Shown here one piece after another: positions 30,466-40,769 of a stretch of DNA of 64,000 nt. Numbering within the stretch: the first letter of the stretch is position 1; each line of letters opens with the position of its first letter. The DNA comes from Candidatus Heimdallarchaeota archaeon (GTDB lineage: Archaea > Asgardarchaeota > Heimdallarchaeia > Heimdallarchaeales > Heimdallarchaeaceae), in contig JAUVXV010000004.1 in the NCBI GenBank assembly GCA_030603365.1, forward strand, positions 197,569-261,568, in the 5' to 3' direction. Made by a program: the position numbers and the translations under genes. The notes under the pieces are model-generated. The model was given only the letters and a program-made list of their open reading frames with translations. It had not been told where the DNA came from and searched no databases.

Positions 30466-32187
30466 GTGAATGTGGCTAAGAAATCCTTATTTGTTCCTAC
30501 TTTGATCATTGGGAAAATTCTACTCATTTTCCTTATACTCTATTTTAATCTAGGAATGTTTGGGTTTGATTCATACATTCATTTACAGTATATTGACGCA
30601 ATAATAGAAAATAAACACATATTTGAGTTCTCAATTTCTCCTTCATATTATGATTTTGCAGGTTTTCATATTCTTGCTTCTGGTATATCATTAATGACAG
30701 GTATAAGTTCAGAGATTCTTTATGAATTCATTAGTATAATAATTCCAATTCTTATATTTGATTTAACTATTGTAGCTTTCATACGTCATACTGAAAAGAA
30801 AAAAAAAGGTTACATTCCTAATAATATGAAATCCCAATATCTAGCTCTTATCCTTCTATTTCCAGCATTAATTGGGATTCAAATGTTTTTGGGGCGTCCT
30901 AATTCTTTAGGGATTAGCTTATTCAGTTTATGTTTGTTTCTGTATCTTTGCAAAACTGAAAGTTTCAGAGCTCAAATTGTAGCAAGCATTCTTGCAGTAG
31001 TTACAGTTCAAATTCATCATTTATCGGCTTTGTTTCTAGTTCCAATTATAATATTTGTAAGTTTATTCCTGATAAAAGATTTCAAATCAATAGTCTCCCT
31101 AACATATGCAATTCCTGTAGTTTTGATCATTGATACAATTTTAAAATCCCGTGAGTTTGAAAAAGTTAACTATTTCTTATCTCTTAATCCAGCTTATGAA
31201 AACATTTTCAACACTTTCATAAAAAATAAATTCATTTTCTTCTTTCTTTGGATGTCCTTCATCTTTGTTTCATACTTCTCACGGGTACACTTTAGAGATT
31301 ACATTACCAGAAAATATCGTAATTTAGTGAATAAATTTGAGCAAAATAAACATTATAGGGGATTTAGTAAGGTTTCAACAAAGATCAACTTAAACAGAAT
31401 TGCTTATCTTGGCATAATTGGGATTTTGATACTTGTTGAAATAATTGGTCTTTTTTCATATTCCACAAGTTTATCATCATGGTATATTTCTGTTGAATTA
31501 GTACTCCTTTTCATTCTAAGTGGACTTGCACTAATCTCAAGAAATACAGTTAAAATCTCCCTATTCATACTAGGTTTCTTCTTCTATGGAATGACTGTTG
31601 TTTTCTCGCTACTATTTTCTAGCGAACCAGAACTTTCTTGGGTTGCTCCTAGAACTTTTATATTTACTGTTATCTTTATCTCGCTATTGGCTTATCTAGT
31701 GATATCTGATTGGTTACCAAAACTTAGGAAATATTGGAAGATAATCTTTCTTTCCATTCTTGTTTTCAATTCTTATCTGAGTTTTGCTTATATAGGAAGC
31801 CAATATCTTCCTAATTACAATCTTACCAATAATTACCAGAATCTCACAATCGCAAAAACTATGGAATCATTAATAGATTTTAATGTTTCAACTTCCAGCA
31901 TACCTTTTTCTATATCCAAATTCATCAATGGAATCAATATATACACATTACCCATTATCTTAAGTTCAAGATTTACTATAGACGAAAATGCTTACCATCT
32001 TGTACACACGGGTTTCAAATACATCGTAATTGGAACTACTATGGATCAATGGTTGGGTTTGCCTTATCACTTAACTCAAGATGAGCTGACCTATCTTCTA
32101 AACATTTACTATTTTAATGACTTGTCATTTCATGTTGTGATAAGCAATGGTAATAGTTATTTGCTTTACAATCTGTGGTGGATCTGA
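30466..32187 (+). CDS. polytopic membrane protein, GT-C-like
   Basis: Many TM helices; early extracytoplasmic-loop FGFDSYIHLQYIDAI acidic/His motif as in GT-C enzymes; overlaps a GT4 gene. Confidence 0.6.
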   Translation: MNVAKKSLFVPTLIIGKILLIFLILYFNLGMFGFDSYIHLQYIDAIIENKHIFEFSISPSYYDFAGFHILASGISLMTGISSEILYEFISIIIPILIFDLTIVAFIRHTEKKKKGYIPNNMKSQYLALILLFPALIGIQMFLGRPNSLGISLFSLCLFLYLCKTESFRAQIVASILAVVTVQIHHLSALFLVPIIIFVSLFLIKDFKSIVSLTYAIPVVLIIDTILKSREFEKVNYFLSLNPAYENIFNTFIKNKFIFFFLWMSFIFVSYFSRVHFRDYITRKYRNLVNKFEQNKHYRGFSKVSTKINLNRIAYLGIIGILILVEIIGLFSYSTSLSSWYISVELVLLFILSGLALISRNTVKISLFILGFFFYGMTVVFSLLFSSEPELSWVAPRTFIFTVIFISLLAYLVISDWLPKLRKYWKIIFLSILVFNSYLSFAYIGSQYLPNYNLTNNYQNLTIAKTMESLIDFNVSTSSIPFSISKFINGINIYTLPIILSSRFTIDENAYHLVHTGFKYIVIGTTMDQWLGLPYHLTQDELTYLLNIYYFNDLSFHVVISNGNSYLLYNLWWI

Positions 32188-33332
32188 TGCAATCTCTCAA
32201 TATAGTACAAGTTACGCCTTTCTTTGAATCGCAAAGTTATGGGGGGACTGAGAGATATGTAAGTCATTTATCGCGAGAATTGGTTAAGCGTGGTCACCAT
32301 CTCGATATCTTTACCACAAAGAATAGAACTGACATTCCATACCAGAGTTATTATGAAAATATGACTATTCATAGATTTTACAGCCCTTGGAACGTATTTG
32401 GAATTAATCCTGCATGTTTTATGCTTCATAAGATGCTTCAACTAAAGGAAGTGGATGTATTTCATGTTCATTCATATATCTACTTTACAACAATTCAAGC
32501 AGCATTAACTAAATTTCTCAGACGTATTCCAATGCTTTTACATGTTCATGGTGGTGTTGGGAGACCTCCTTATAAAACGGGTTTTCTTAAAGAATTTGCT
32601 AAGTTATTTTTTGATTATACTCTTGGACGTTTTGTAATTTCACAAGCTGATGCGATAGCTTCTGTGAGTAATTATGATGCTGGTTTACTCAAAGAAATTG
32701 TGCATTCTAATCCAGAAAGAATTACAATAATCAATAACGCAATAGACCCACAATTATTCAAAGAAATTGATCCAATTTTCTCAAAAGAGTGTATAATATC
32801 ATATGTTGGTGATTTAGAACCATGGAAAGGCATCCCATATTATGCTAGGGTTGTTCAAAGTCTCCTAAAACTTACAGATAAAGCTACTTTCTGGTTTGTA
32901 GGATACGGATCACTCTATGACTCATTGAAAGCAAAATTCGAAAATGAAAAACGAGTTAAGCTATTCGGTGCAGTTGAGCATTCACAAGTTCCAGATATCT
33001 TATCTCAAACCAATATACTTGTACAACCAAGTTTTTGGGAGGGTTCTCCTACTACTATTATTGAAGCAATGTCAATGGGTATTCCAGTTATTGGAGCTAG
33101 AATAGGTGATATTCCACGTTTGTTGGAGGATGGTAGAAGTGGGTTGTTGTTCAAAGCTGGGGATGAAAAAACTCTTGGGAAGTTAATTCTCGAAGCTATA
33201 GAAGATTATGATACTATAGCTAAAACTGCAAAGAAAGCTAGAACAAGAATACGAGAAGAGTTTTCTTTTGAAAGAATCACAGATAAAATTGAGCAATTGT
33301 ACTTTGAACTAGCTTCAGACAAGAATGGTTGA
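32187..33332 (+). CDS. GT4 family glycosyltransferase
   Basis: VQVTPFFESQSYGGTERYVSHLSRELVKRGH; NNAIDPQLF; LVQPSFWEGSPTTIIEAMSMGIPVIGA. Start at 32187 in ATGA-type overlap. Confidence 0.93.
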   Translation: MQSLNIVQVTPFFESQSYGGTERYVSHLSRELVKRGHHLDIFTTKNRTDIPYQSYYENMTIHRFYSPWNVFGINPACFMLHKMLQLKEVDVFHVHSYIYFTTIQAALTKFLRRIPMLLHVHGGVGRPPYKTGFLKEFAKLFFDYTLGRFVISQADAIASVSNYDAGLLKEIVHSNPERITIINNAIDPQLFKEIDPIFSKECIISYVGDLEPWKGIPYYARVVQSLLKLTDKATFWFVGYGSLYDSLKAKFENEKRVKLFGAVEHSQVPDILSQTNILVQPSFWEGSPTTIIEAMSMGIPVIGARIGDIPRLLEDGRSGLLFKAGDEKTLGKLILEAIEDYDTIAKTAKKARTRIREEFSFERITDKIEQLYFELASDKNG

Positions 33333-33578
33333 AAATAGAATCAATTAAGTTTTTAAATAATGAATAGGGGAGTTCTAGTGATGGTAAAGTGTTTTCGAGG
33401 GATCAAGAAATGGACTCCCATAAAGAGATTTGAACTCTTTTTATTGAATTTGATTAATGTGAAGTTTAAACCACCTTCAAATCCGGATTCTTTCCAAAAG
33501 ACACAAAAACCCTTAGTTTTTCTGAAGTCTACAGAAGAGAATCGGTGTACCTCAATAATATTTACTAGGTGATTAATA

Positions 33579-35630
33579 ATGTCTGAAGAAAAATGGGTAA
33601 TAACGGCTGCTTGGCCATACGTAAATAACGTTCCACATTTGGGAACCTTTTCCCAATTACTCTGGGGCGATGTAATTACTCGTTATCATAAATTAAGGAA
33701 ACATGATGTAGTCTATGTTAGTGGTTCTGATGCTCATGGAACCCCAATAGTGGTAGCTGCGGAATCTGAAGGTCTTACTCCTAAAGAACTTGCATTCAAA
33801 TACCACAACCAAGTTCTCCATCTTTTGAATGAGTGGAACATTGAATTTGATAAATACACAGTTACACATAATCCAACCCACATATCATTTGTTCAAAACT
33901 TTCATAAGAAAATCCATGAAAATGGATATTTTAATCTAAGAGAAACAGAACAGTTCTATTGTGAACACGATAATAGATTCCTTCCAGATAGGTTTGTGGA
34001 AGGAAGATGTCCAAAATGTGGTTTTGAAGGAGCAAGAGGGGATCAATGTACTAATCCAGAATGTGAAGTAATTCTAAAACCTACAGAATTAATCAATCCT
34101 TATTGTATAACTTGTAAAAGAGAACCATCACTTAGGAAGACTAGTCATTGGTATTTTGATCTTCCAGCATTTACAGAAGAGTTACAAAAATTTCTTTCTG
34201 AAAATAAACATATTCCTCCATTCGCAAAACAAAAACTTCTGAGTATGATTGATGAAGGATTAAAAGAACGACCAATATCCAGAGATATGACTTGGGGTAT
34301 TTCAATAGATCCAATTTTCGGTGAGGAATTTGCAAATAAGGTTCTTTATGTTTGGTTTGAAAATGTTCTTGGTTATATTAGCACTGTCAAATTACTTGCA
34401 GATGAACAAGGAAAACCTGAAAGATTTGAAGAATTTTGGTTTGATAAAAATACAAAAACTGTTTTCTGTATTGGAAAAGATAATATCATCTTCCATGCTC
34501 TGCTTTTTCCAGCAATGCTTTTAGCAACAAAAGATCCTTATCCTTTACCTTATGCTGTAGCAACTACGAATTTCATAAATTTCAAAGAAGGACCTTTTTC
34601 AAAATCGCAAGGTATAGGTATCTGGTGTGATGAAGCTATTGAAATACTTCCTGCTGATTATTGGAGATATTACTTAAGTGTAAATCGGGCAGAGCTCAAA
34701 GATTTCTACTTTGATTGGGACGTCTTTGCTTCAAATGTCAATGTTGATCTAAATGATGTTACTGGGAATTTCATTCACCGAACGATTACTTTCATTAATC
34801 AACATTTTGAAGGGAAAATACCTGAGAGAGGTGATTTACTCGAAGAAGAAAAACTATTGATTAAGAACATCAAAAATAGCCTTCTCGAATACATTGAAGC
34901 CATGGATAATTTCAAGATTAAAGATGCAACAAATATAGCCATAAATATTGCTCGTTTAGGTAATCAATATTTCTCCTCAACAGAACCCTGGCATCTAATC
35001 AAAAATAACAAGGAAAAAACAGCTACAGTTCTTAATATTTCAGCAAAAATAGCAGAAATAATATCGGTTCTACTTTGGCCAATAATTCCAGAAACATCAG
35101 AAAAAATCTGGACAGCTTTAGGATTTAATGGCAGTCCTACAAATAAAGGAATTGACCAAATAGATTTGGAAGAATTGAATGTAGGACAAAAAATTGAGAA
35201 AATTAAGCCAGTTTTCTATAAGATTAAAGCTGACGATACTCGAAAGAAACTAGAAGAGATAAGAGCTAAAACAAAGAAGAAAAAACAAAAAAGTGATACA
35301 AAAATGGACAGGATAAGTTTCGATGAATTCAAAAAGATTAACCTCAAAGTTGCGACTGTATTAGAGGCAGAATCAATTGAAAAAAGCAAGAATCTAATAA
35401 GACTTCAGATTGATTTAGGTGATGAGAAACGTCAAATTCTTGCTGGTATAAAGAAATACTACAAACCTGAAGATTTAGTTGGTAGACAAATAATTGTTGT
35501 TGTAAATTTAGTACCTGCTACTTTAATGGGTGAAAAATCTGATGGAATGCTTCTAGCAGCTGATATTAATGGGGAACCAATTTTACTAGATGTTGACAAA
35601 GAAGTTCCACCTGGAACAGGTATACAATAG
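33579..35630 (+). CDS. metG: methionyl-tRNA synthetase with C-terminal tRNA-binding domain
   Basis: AAWPYVNNVPHLGTF (HIGH region), FSKSQGIGIW (KMSKS region), C-terminal EMAP/Trbp111-like domain (KKINLKVATVLEAESI...LLAADINGEPILL). Confidence 0.97.
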   Translation: MSEEKWVITAAWPYVNNVPHLGTFSQLLWGDVITRYHKLRKHDVVYVSGSDAHGTPIVVAAESEGLTPKELAFKYHNQVLHLLNEWNIEFDKYTVTHNPTHISFVQNFHKKIHENGYFNLRETEQFYCEHDNRFLPDRFVEGRCPKCGFEGARGDQCTNPECEVILKPTELINPYCITCKREPSLRKTSHWYFDLPAFTEELQKFLSENKHIPPFAKQKLLSMIDEGLKERPISRDMTWGISIDPIFGEEFANKVLYVWFENVLGYISTVKLLADEQGKPERFEEFWFDKNTKTVFCIGKDNIIFHALLFPAMLLATKDPYPLPYAVATTNFINFKEGPFSKSQGIGIWCDEAIEILPADYWRYYLSVNRAELKDFYFDWDVFASNVNVDLNDVTGNFIHRTITFINQHFEGKIPERGDLLEEEKLLIKNIKNSLLEYIEAMDNFKIKDATNIAINIARLGNQYFSSTEPWHLIKNNKEKTATVLNISAKIAEIISVLLWPIIPETSEKIWTALGFNGSPTNKGIDQIDLEELNVGQKIEKIKPVFYKIKADDTRKKLEEIRAKTKKKKQKSDTKMDRISFDEFKKINLKVATVLEAESIEKSKNLIRLQIDLGDEKRQILAGIKKYYKPEDLVGRQIIVVVNLVPATLMGEKSDGMLLAADINGEPILLDVDKEVPPGTGIQ

Positions 35631-35829
35631 AAATAAAATTCAAGGTAATTTTGTAATATCTCTAAAACAATGACTTGTGCCAGTTATGGGATTTTTAAAC
35701 CCCTTCTCTTCCGTTTTTTTCTCACAAACACTATACCAGAAAAACACATGAAAATAGAGAAGTATATTTCCCTAATATTACATCTCCTTTAAATACAACT
35801 CGAGGTTGAAAATTCAGAGGTGTAAAAGA

Positions 35830-35985
35830 ATGAAACTGGTCACAGTACATCTACCGGATGAATTCCTTCATGATCTGGATGAGCTTGTAAGATTAAAACG
35901 ATATCCTAATCGAAGTGAATGTATAAGAGTTGCAATTCGTGATTTATTAAAAGAAGAGATGTGGAATAAGACTAACGCCTTTTAG
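35830..35985 (+). CDS. ribbon-helix-helix regulator (51 aa, below the supplied ORF track's cut-off)
   Basis: Translated here: MKLVTVHLPDEFLHDLDELVRLKRYPNRSECIRVAIRDLLKEEMWNKTNAF; similar to the RHH at 21659; TTTAAATA box around 35787. Confidence 0.85.
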   Translation: MKLVTVHLPDEFLHDLDELVRLKRYPNRSECIRVAIRDLLKEEMWNKTNAF

Positions 35986-36015
35986 TTCCACTTCTAATTC
36001 TTCTTTATTAGAGTA

Positions 36016-36675
36016 TTAAAAGTGAATTTGAAAAGCTCTAATGAATTTTTCAGATAAAGTTAGATGTGTTCCACCGACTTGTGTTTTTCTCTTTCGAATT
36101 TGTTCAATAACCTCATCGATGTTTCTCACTTCATTTTCGAAAACAGTATAAGCCATACCTGTGTCCTTTACCCGGTGTGCATCTGATCCTCCGGTTATAG
36201 GTAAATTATTCTGCGCTGCCCATTTTCTTGCTTTTTCATTAAAATAATCAAATGGAGAGGAACCATTTAGTGTTTCAACAGTGATATCCTTTAAACCATA
36301 GATCTTTCTTCCAATTCCTTTTCGGGTAAAATCAAAAGGATGGGAAGCGATTGGCAAGCCGTTCAATTCGATAATTCTTTCAACAGTTTCTTCAGTAGAT
36401 AATCCTTTTTTTACAGATTCTTTAATACCCAGTCCAATGATATGACCGCTCTTTGTCGAAATCTCTACTCCTGGTAATATAAGTAATCTATCATCTTTGT
36501 AATTTTGGTGATGAAACTTTGTAGTATTGTGATCTGTAATTGCTAATCCAGATAATTTCATCTGAATTGCTTTTTTTATGATGTCTTTTGGATGACTCTT
36601 ACAATCCCTAGAATAGTGACTATGTGTGTGGAGGTCAAAAGTGTATCTTTTCATTTCAGAAGGACCTCTTCTCAA
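36016..36675 (-). CDS. PHP-domain phosphoesterase
   Basis: FDLHTHSHYSRDCKSHP, LAITDHNTT, ILPGVEISTKSGHIIGLGI, GGSDAHRVKDTG. Confidence 0.92.
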   Translation of the reverse strand: MRRGPSEMKRYTFDLHTHSHYSRDCKSHPKDIIKKAIQMKLSGLAITDHNTTKFHHQNYKDDRLLILPGVEISTKSGHIIGLGIKESVKKGLSTEETVERIIELNGLPIASHPFDFTRKGIGRKIYGLKDITVETLNGSSPFDYFNEKARKWAAQNNLPITGGSDAHRVKDTGMAYTVFENEVRNIDEVIEQIRKRKTQVGGTHLTLSEKFIRAFQIHF

Positions 36676-37325
36676 TCTTGATTATCTTGATCTTCTTCTT
36701 CAAAAATCAGTCTTTCTAGTTCATCAAGATCTGTAATTCCAACTAAATCCTCTTCCTTGTCCTGAGAAACCCACAATTTATCTTTGTCTCCCTTTAAATC
36801 CCTCATTTTCTCTTCTAGATATTTGTATACAGTAGACTGCTTTGAACCGTTTATCAATCTGATAATACCCTCACGTATAATCTGTACTTTTCTTTGTTCT
36901 GAAATTATTCCAACTGTATTTCCAAAAACAGAAAGATAACATCCAGCTGTTTGTTCGATGATATGCCTTGTTCGTCCATTTTTTCCTATGAGTCTCGATT
37001 TTACTTCTCTTAGCGCATTAGGTGATGTTCCAACAAAGTCCCTGAGTTGCAGTAAATCGAATCCAAACCCTGAAATATTTATTTGTAAAGCCTTTTGAGG
37101 ACTAAATCCTCTACCAATTGCTTTAACCATATCTCTAGATTTCCATAAGCTAATTGGATCTTCTAACTCTTCATCTTCAACTATTATAATTACGTCTCCA
37201 CTTTGGCTGTCAACAAGTATTTTTGTATCTGTTAGTTCTTCGATCTTTTTCTTTGTGCTCCCCTTAGGACCGATAAGCACTGCAATTCTTTCCAAAGGAA
37301 TTCGCACGAGAAACTCACTAGGCAT
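36672..37325 (-). CDS. KH-domain ribosome-biogenesis protein (Dim2/Pno1/Krr1-like)
   Basis: IPLERIAVLIGPKGSTKKKIEE; SRLIGKNGRTRHIIEQTAGCYLSVFG. Confidence 0.9.
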   Translation of the reverse strand: MPSEFLVRIPLERIAVLIGPKGSTKKKIEELTDTKILVDSQSGDVIIIVEDEELEDPISLWKSRDMVKAIGRGFSPQKALQINISGFGFDLLQLRDFVGTSPNALREVKSRLIGKNGRTRHIIEQTAGCYLSVFGNTVGIISEQRKVQIIREGIIRLINGSKQSTVYKYLEEKMRDLKGDKDKLWVSQDKEEDLVGITDLDELERLIFEEEDQDNQD

Positions 37326-37335
37326 TTTATCACCA

Positions 37336-38145
37336 TTAAAATTCTATAGACTTTATTTTTGGACTTGGAACTGTTCCAGTTATCTGTTCATAAAGTTCGT
37401 CATTTGGTATAACTTCAACTCTAAGAGAACTAAAATATCTATTTATATTAAGAATATCTCTATACAGAAATACGGGGGCATAAGGGTGCCCTAGAAGTAC
37501 TGATTGAGAAACGTCGATAATAATTGGTTTCTTCTTGTAGAATAGAATGTTATACTCACTTAAATCAGCATGTACCATAGTAGCATCTTCATAAAGCTTG
37601 AAAAAGAAGTCAATAATATTCGAATAAATATTGTTTGGTTTACTAAGATTGACATCTTTGAGAAGAGGGGCTGCTTTTTCTTTCTTACCTATAAATTCCA
37701 TAACTAAAACATTTTTCTCAACTATAATAGGAACAGGGACTCTGATTTTTGCATTGTTCATGCGTTTTAGATTTTTATATTCTTTTCTCGCCCAAGTGTA
37801 AATAAAGGAATAAGTGCCTTTTTTATACCCTTTAAATCGTGGATCTCCTTCAACATACATCCAGTTTCTCTTGAATTCAGCTGTTGTGGTACGGTAGATT
37901 TTAATCGCTAACTCTTCTTTTTTATAACCAACACCATGATACACGTTAGCCTCTTTTCCAGTTGAAACACAAAAACCGATGTCTTTGATAATCCCTTTAT
38001 TCATAAGTTTAACAATTAACATACTAGTTTGAAAATCGAACACACTCTCAATTACTTTAAGGGTATCCCTATCTTTTTCGCGGATACGCTGTTTATCTAT
38101 TTTGTCATCTATTCTGCCAATTTCTTTGTCTGACATTGCCTTCAC
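37336..38145 (-). CDS. RIO1-type serine kinase
   Basis: STGKEANVYHG, LAIKIYRTTTAEFK, VHADLSEYNILF, IIDVSQSVLLGHP. Confidence 0.95.
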   Translation of the reverse strand: MKAMSDKEIGRIDDKIDKQRIREKDRDTLKVIESVFDFQTSMLIVKLMNKGIIKDIGFCVSTGKEANVYHGVGYKKEELAIKIYRTTTAEFKRNWMYVEGDPRFKGYKKGTYSFIYTWARKEYKNLKRMNNAKIRVPVPIIVEKNVLVMEFIGKKEKAAPLLKDVNLSKPNNIYSNIIDFFFKLYEDATMVHADLSEYNILFYKKKPIIIDVSQSVLLGHPYAPVFLYRDILNINRYFSSLRVEVIPNDELYEQITGTVPSPKIKSIEF

Positions 38146-38291
38146 TGAAATTTATTTTGAGAGTGAGTTTTCGTTTACATAGAGTAAATAATCTAGGGGG
38201 CGATTGAACGTTATATACCTTAAAACAATATCATATAGAAGCTAAATAAGACTATTGTTGAAGCTTAAAGACAAGTGTAAAGATATTAATC

Positions 38292-38663
38292 TTACAGTAC
38301 AAAATCTTCAGGAATATGCTTGTTATTAACTAGCCATCTTACTTCATTCCTACGGAAGCGATGTACGAGTTCACCTTTTGCATCTGGATTCATCCCATAA
38401 AATGGCATGATGATTACTATATCCCCTATTCTGCACCATAGTCTCTTTCTATACTTTCCTGGAATTCTTATTTGTCTTGTAAATCCATCTAGACACTTAA
38501 CAAGAAGAATACTTGCACCTAAAATTTGGAGAACAATACCGAATATCTCTCCTTCCTTTGGAAGTTGAGCTCTGATTGCATCGGAGTCTGCAATAACCCA
38601 GTCTTTTGCTCCGGTTCCTTTTGGTCTTTTTCTTGGCTTTGTCGGTCTTTTCCTATTGCTCAA
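38292..38663 (-). CDS. translation initiation factor aIF1A
   Basis: EGEIFGIVLQILGASILLVKCLDGFTRQIRIPGKYRKRLWCRIGDIVII. Confidence 0.93.
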   Translation of the reverse strand: MSNRKRPTKPRKRPKGTGAKDWVIADSDAIRAQLPKEGEIFGIVLQILGASILLVKCLDGFTRQIRIPGKYRKRLWCRIGDIVIIMPFYGMNPDAKGELVHRFRRNEVRWLVNNKHIPEDFVL

Positions 38664-38794
38664 ACGCTAACCTCAATTTAGAGAACTAACTTAGGTTAAA
38701 ATAGTTTTTGATTAAAGGAATTCTCAAACATTTTAAAACATCCAGAACGAAACAAACAAAAAGGATAGAATGAAGAAAGGTTTGAGGTACAGAA

Positions 38795-39205
38795 ATGGAC
38801 TATAAAGACTTATACGATAGAGCTAGAAATCAACTTCCTGAGAAAGTATTTGAACAATCAAGATTAGAAATTCCTAAAATAAGCTCAGTAATTGAAGGAA
38901 ATAAAACCTTTATCGTAAATATTAGAGATGTTTTAACTACAATCAATAGAGAAGCTAATCATTTTCTTAAATTCTTTGCAGGAGAGTTAGCAACATCTGT
39001 TACTATGGAAGGAGTAAGGGCAGTTTTTGCAGGAAAACATGCAAAAGTAACACTTCAGAATCTATTAGAGCGATATGTCAAAGAATATGTTATCTGTGGT
39101 GAATGCAGTAAACCAGATACAGTTCTTGTCACCGAAGTTCGTATTCTAAGGAAGAGATGCGATGCTTGTGGAGCTTCTATGGCAGTAAAACCTCTAAGAA
39201 AGTAA
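38795..39205 (+). CDS. translation initiation factor aIF2 beta subunit
   Basis: DYKDLYDRARNQLPEKV; C-terminal zinc ribbon CGECSKPDT...CDACGA. Confidence 0.95.
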   Translation: MDYKDLYDRARNQLPEKVFEQSRLEIPKISSVIEGNKTFIVNIRDVLTTINREANHFLKFFAGELATSVTMEGVRAVFAGKHAKVTLQNLLERYVKEYVICGECSKPDTVLVTEVRILRKRCDACGASMAVKPLRK

Positions 39206-39229
39206 TATGTAAAAAGAGTGTGCATTCAT

Positions 39230-39547
39230 ATGACTGATTTCTTTATGAAAATAATAGAGCATCCAAGAGAGAAACTCATAGCAGCTTGTGATAAAGAAAT
39301 CATAGATTTAGAGCTGCTTTTTAATGGAGTTAAAATTAAAGCAAGTTCCACGTTCTATGGTAAAGAACTCGTAACAGAAAAAGAATTTTTAGACGCAGTT
39401 AAATACTGTACCTCAGCTAATGTAATTGGAATTAAAATTGTAAAACTACTAGTAAAGAATCGAATGATACACCAGGATGCCGTTTTGTGGATTGAACATC
39501 CTGATGATAAGAAGAAGAAGATCGGTCATGCGATTCTAATAACTTGA
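39230..39547 (+). CDS. DUF424 family protein
   Basis: Small ORF between aIF2beta and NMD3, a conserved archaeal position, with DUF424-like sequence (IIEHPREKLIAACDKEIID). Confidence 0.8.
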   Translation: MTDFFMKIIEHPREKLIAACDKEIIDLELLFNGVKIKASSTFYGKELVTEKEFLDAVKYCTSANVIGIKIVKLLVKNRMIHQDAVLWIEHPDDKKKKIGHAILIT

Positions 39548-39593
39548 AGATACAAATGCTTATTTTACTGTAAGGGAAGGAATTTACTAGAAG

Positions 39594-40700
39594 GTGATTA
39601 AAATTTCGCAAAGAGGTCGTTTTTGTGCAGTATGTGGAACCATAACTGGTCCTTTCTTAAACAATCTTTGCGAGACGTGTTATAAAAAAGAACATCCCTT
39701 GGATATTGAAATTATTAAAATAATTAATGTAGAAATTTGTCCTTTATGTGGAAATCTAAAAATACAAGGAACTAATATATCTACATGGAATAAAGAAGAA
39801 GGGTTAGAATCTATAGTCCGTGAGGTTGTTAGAAGGGCTATTATGGAAAAAATTCAAACAGAATTATTTTATGATTGCGAGTTCGAAGATACCATAGAAG
39901 AAGATAAAATTATGAACTATGGAGTAAAAGAATTTGAGATTCGAACAACTATAACAGCAACTCCATTTGAAGAGTTCTCTAATTTTGAAAAGGAATTCAT
40001 AACAAGGATAAAATTACTTCGAATGAGCTGTGGGGAGTGTTCTAAATACAAATCAGGTTATTTTGAAGGTATTTTGCAAATCAGGGCAGATAATAGAAAA
40101 TTATACGAACGAGAAGTAGAAAGATTAGAAAGTCATATTGAAAAGATAATGGAAAGATATGCAGAATCTAATATGATGTATTTACTTGATTTTGAAATAG
40201 ATCAAGATGGAATAACCTGTAAAACTAGTACAAAATATCTCGCTGAAACTCTTGCTAGAGAAATAAAGAGCATTACAGCTGGAAAGTTATCTGTTGCTTA
40301 TGAATTGAAAACTATGGCGCGGGATGGTACTGATGTTTATCAAAACACCTACCTAGTTAGACTGCCACAATATACTGCTGGAGATATAGTTGAATTTGAA
40401 CGTATTTTTTGGGTTGTAAAACACATATCTGAAACAAAAATCAGATTAGAATCACTTGAAAATCGTGAGATAAAGAATTTTGCCAGAAAGATAGTTAAAG
40501 ACCGTGGATTAAAAAAAAGCGATTCAGTTGTGAGTCGTGAGTATATGTTTGTTTCCTCTGATGGAATCAATGCCGTAATTATGGCCTTAGATAACTATGA
40601 GAATTATGATGATGTGTTAAAGCGCTTACCACTAAACAAGGTAGCAGGAGATAACATCAAAGGATTCATCTATGAGGACAAAAACTACTATCTGGAATAG
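39594..40700 (+). CDS. NMD3-family 60S/50S export-adapter homologue
   Basis: FCAVCGTITGPFLNNLCETCY, CPLCGNLKIQG, GTDVYQNTYLVRLPQYTAGDIVEF. GTG start. Confidence 0.9.
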   Translation: MIKISQRGRFCAVCGTITGPFLNNLCETCYKKEHPLDIEIIKIINVEICPLCGNLKIQGTNISTWNKEEGLESIVREVVRRAIMEKIQTELFYDCEFEDTIEEDKIMNYGVKEFEIRTTITATPFEEFSNFEKEFITRIKLLRMSCGECSKYKSGYFEGILQIRADNRKLYEREVERLESHIEKIMERYAESNMMYLLDFEIDQDGITCKTSTKYLAETLAREIKSITAGKLSVAYELKTMARDGTDVYQNTYLVRLPQYTAGDIVEFERIFWVVKHISETKIRLESLENREIKNFARKIVKDRGLKKSDSVVSREYMFVSSDGINAVIMALDNYENYDDVLKRLPLNKVAGDNIKGFIYEDKNYYLE

Positions 40701-40769
40701 AAACTTACTAGACTTCTGTAAATCAGATAACTTTTTTACTTATTCATTTTCATTTCTTTTTGACTATAA

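Noticed and set aside
33408-33445. Possible tRNA 3' fragment on the minus strand (AAGAG-TTCAAAT-CTCTT-TATGGGAGTCCA), as might mark an integration site
   Set aside because: No matching 5' acceptor arm was found nearby, CCA spacing is off by one, and no integrase or element genes flank it; the same bases make a simple terminator-like hairpin.
33360-33572. ORF of 70 aa just upstream of metG
   Set aside because: No convincing family or domain; overlaps a TATA-like box and a hairpin/T-tract; more likely leader/intergenic sequence.
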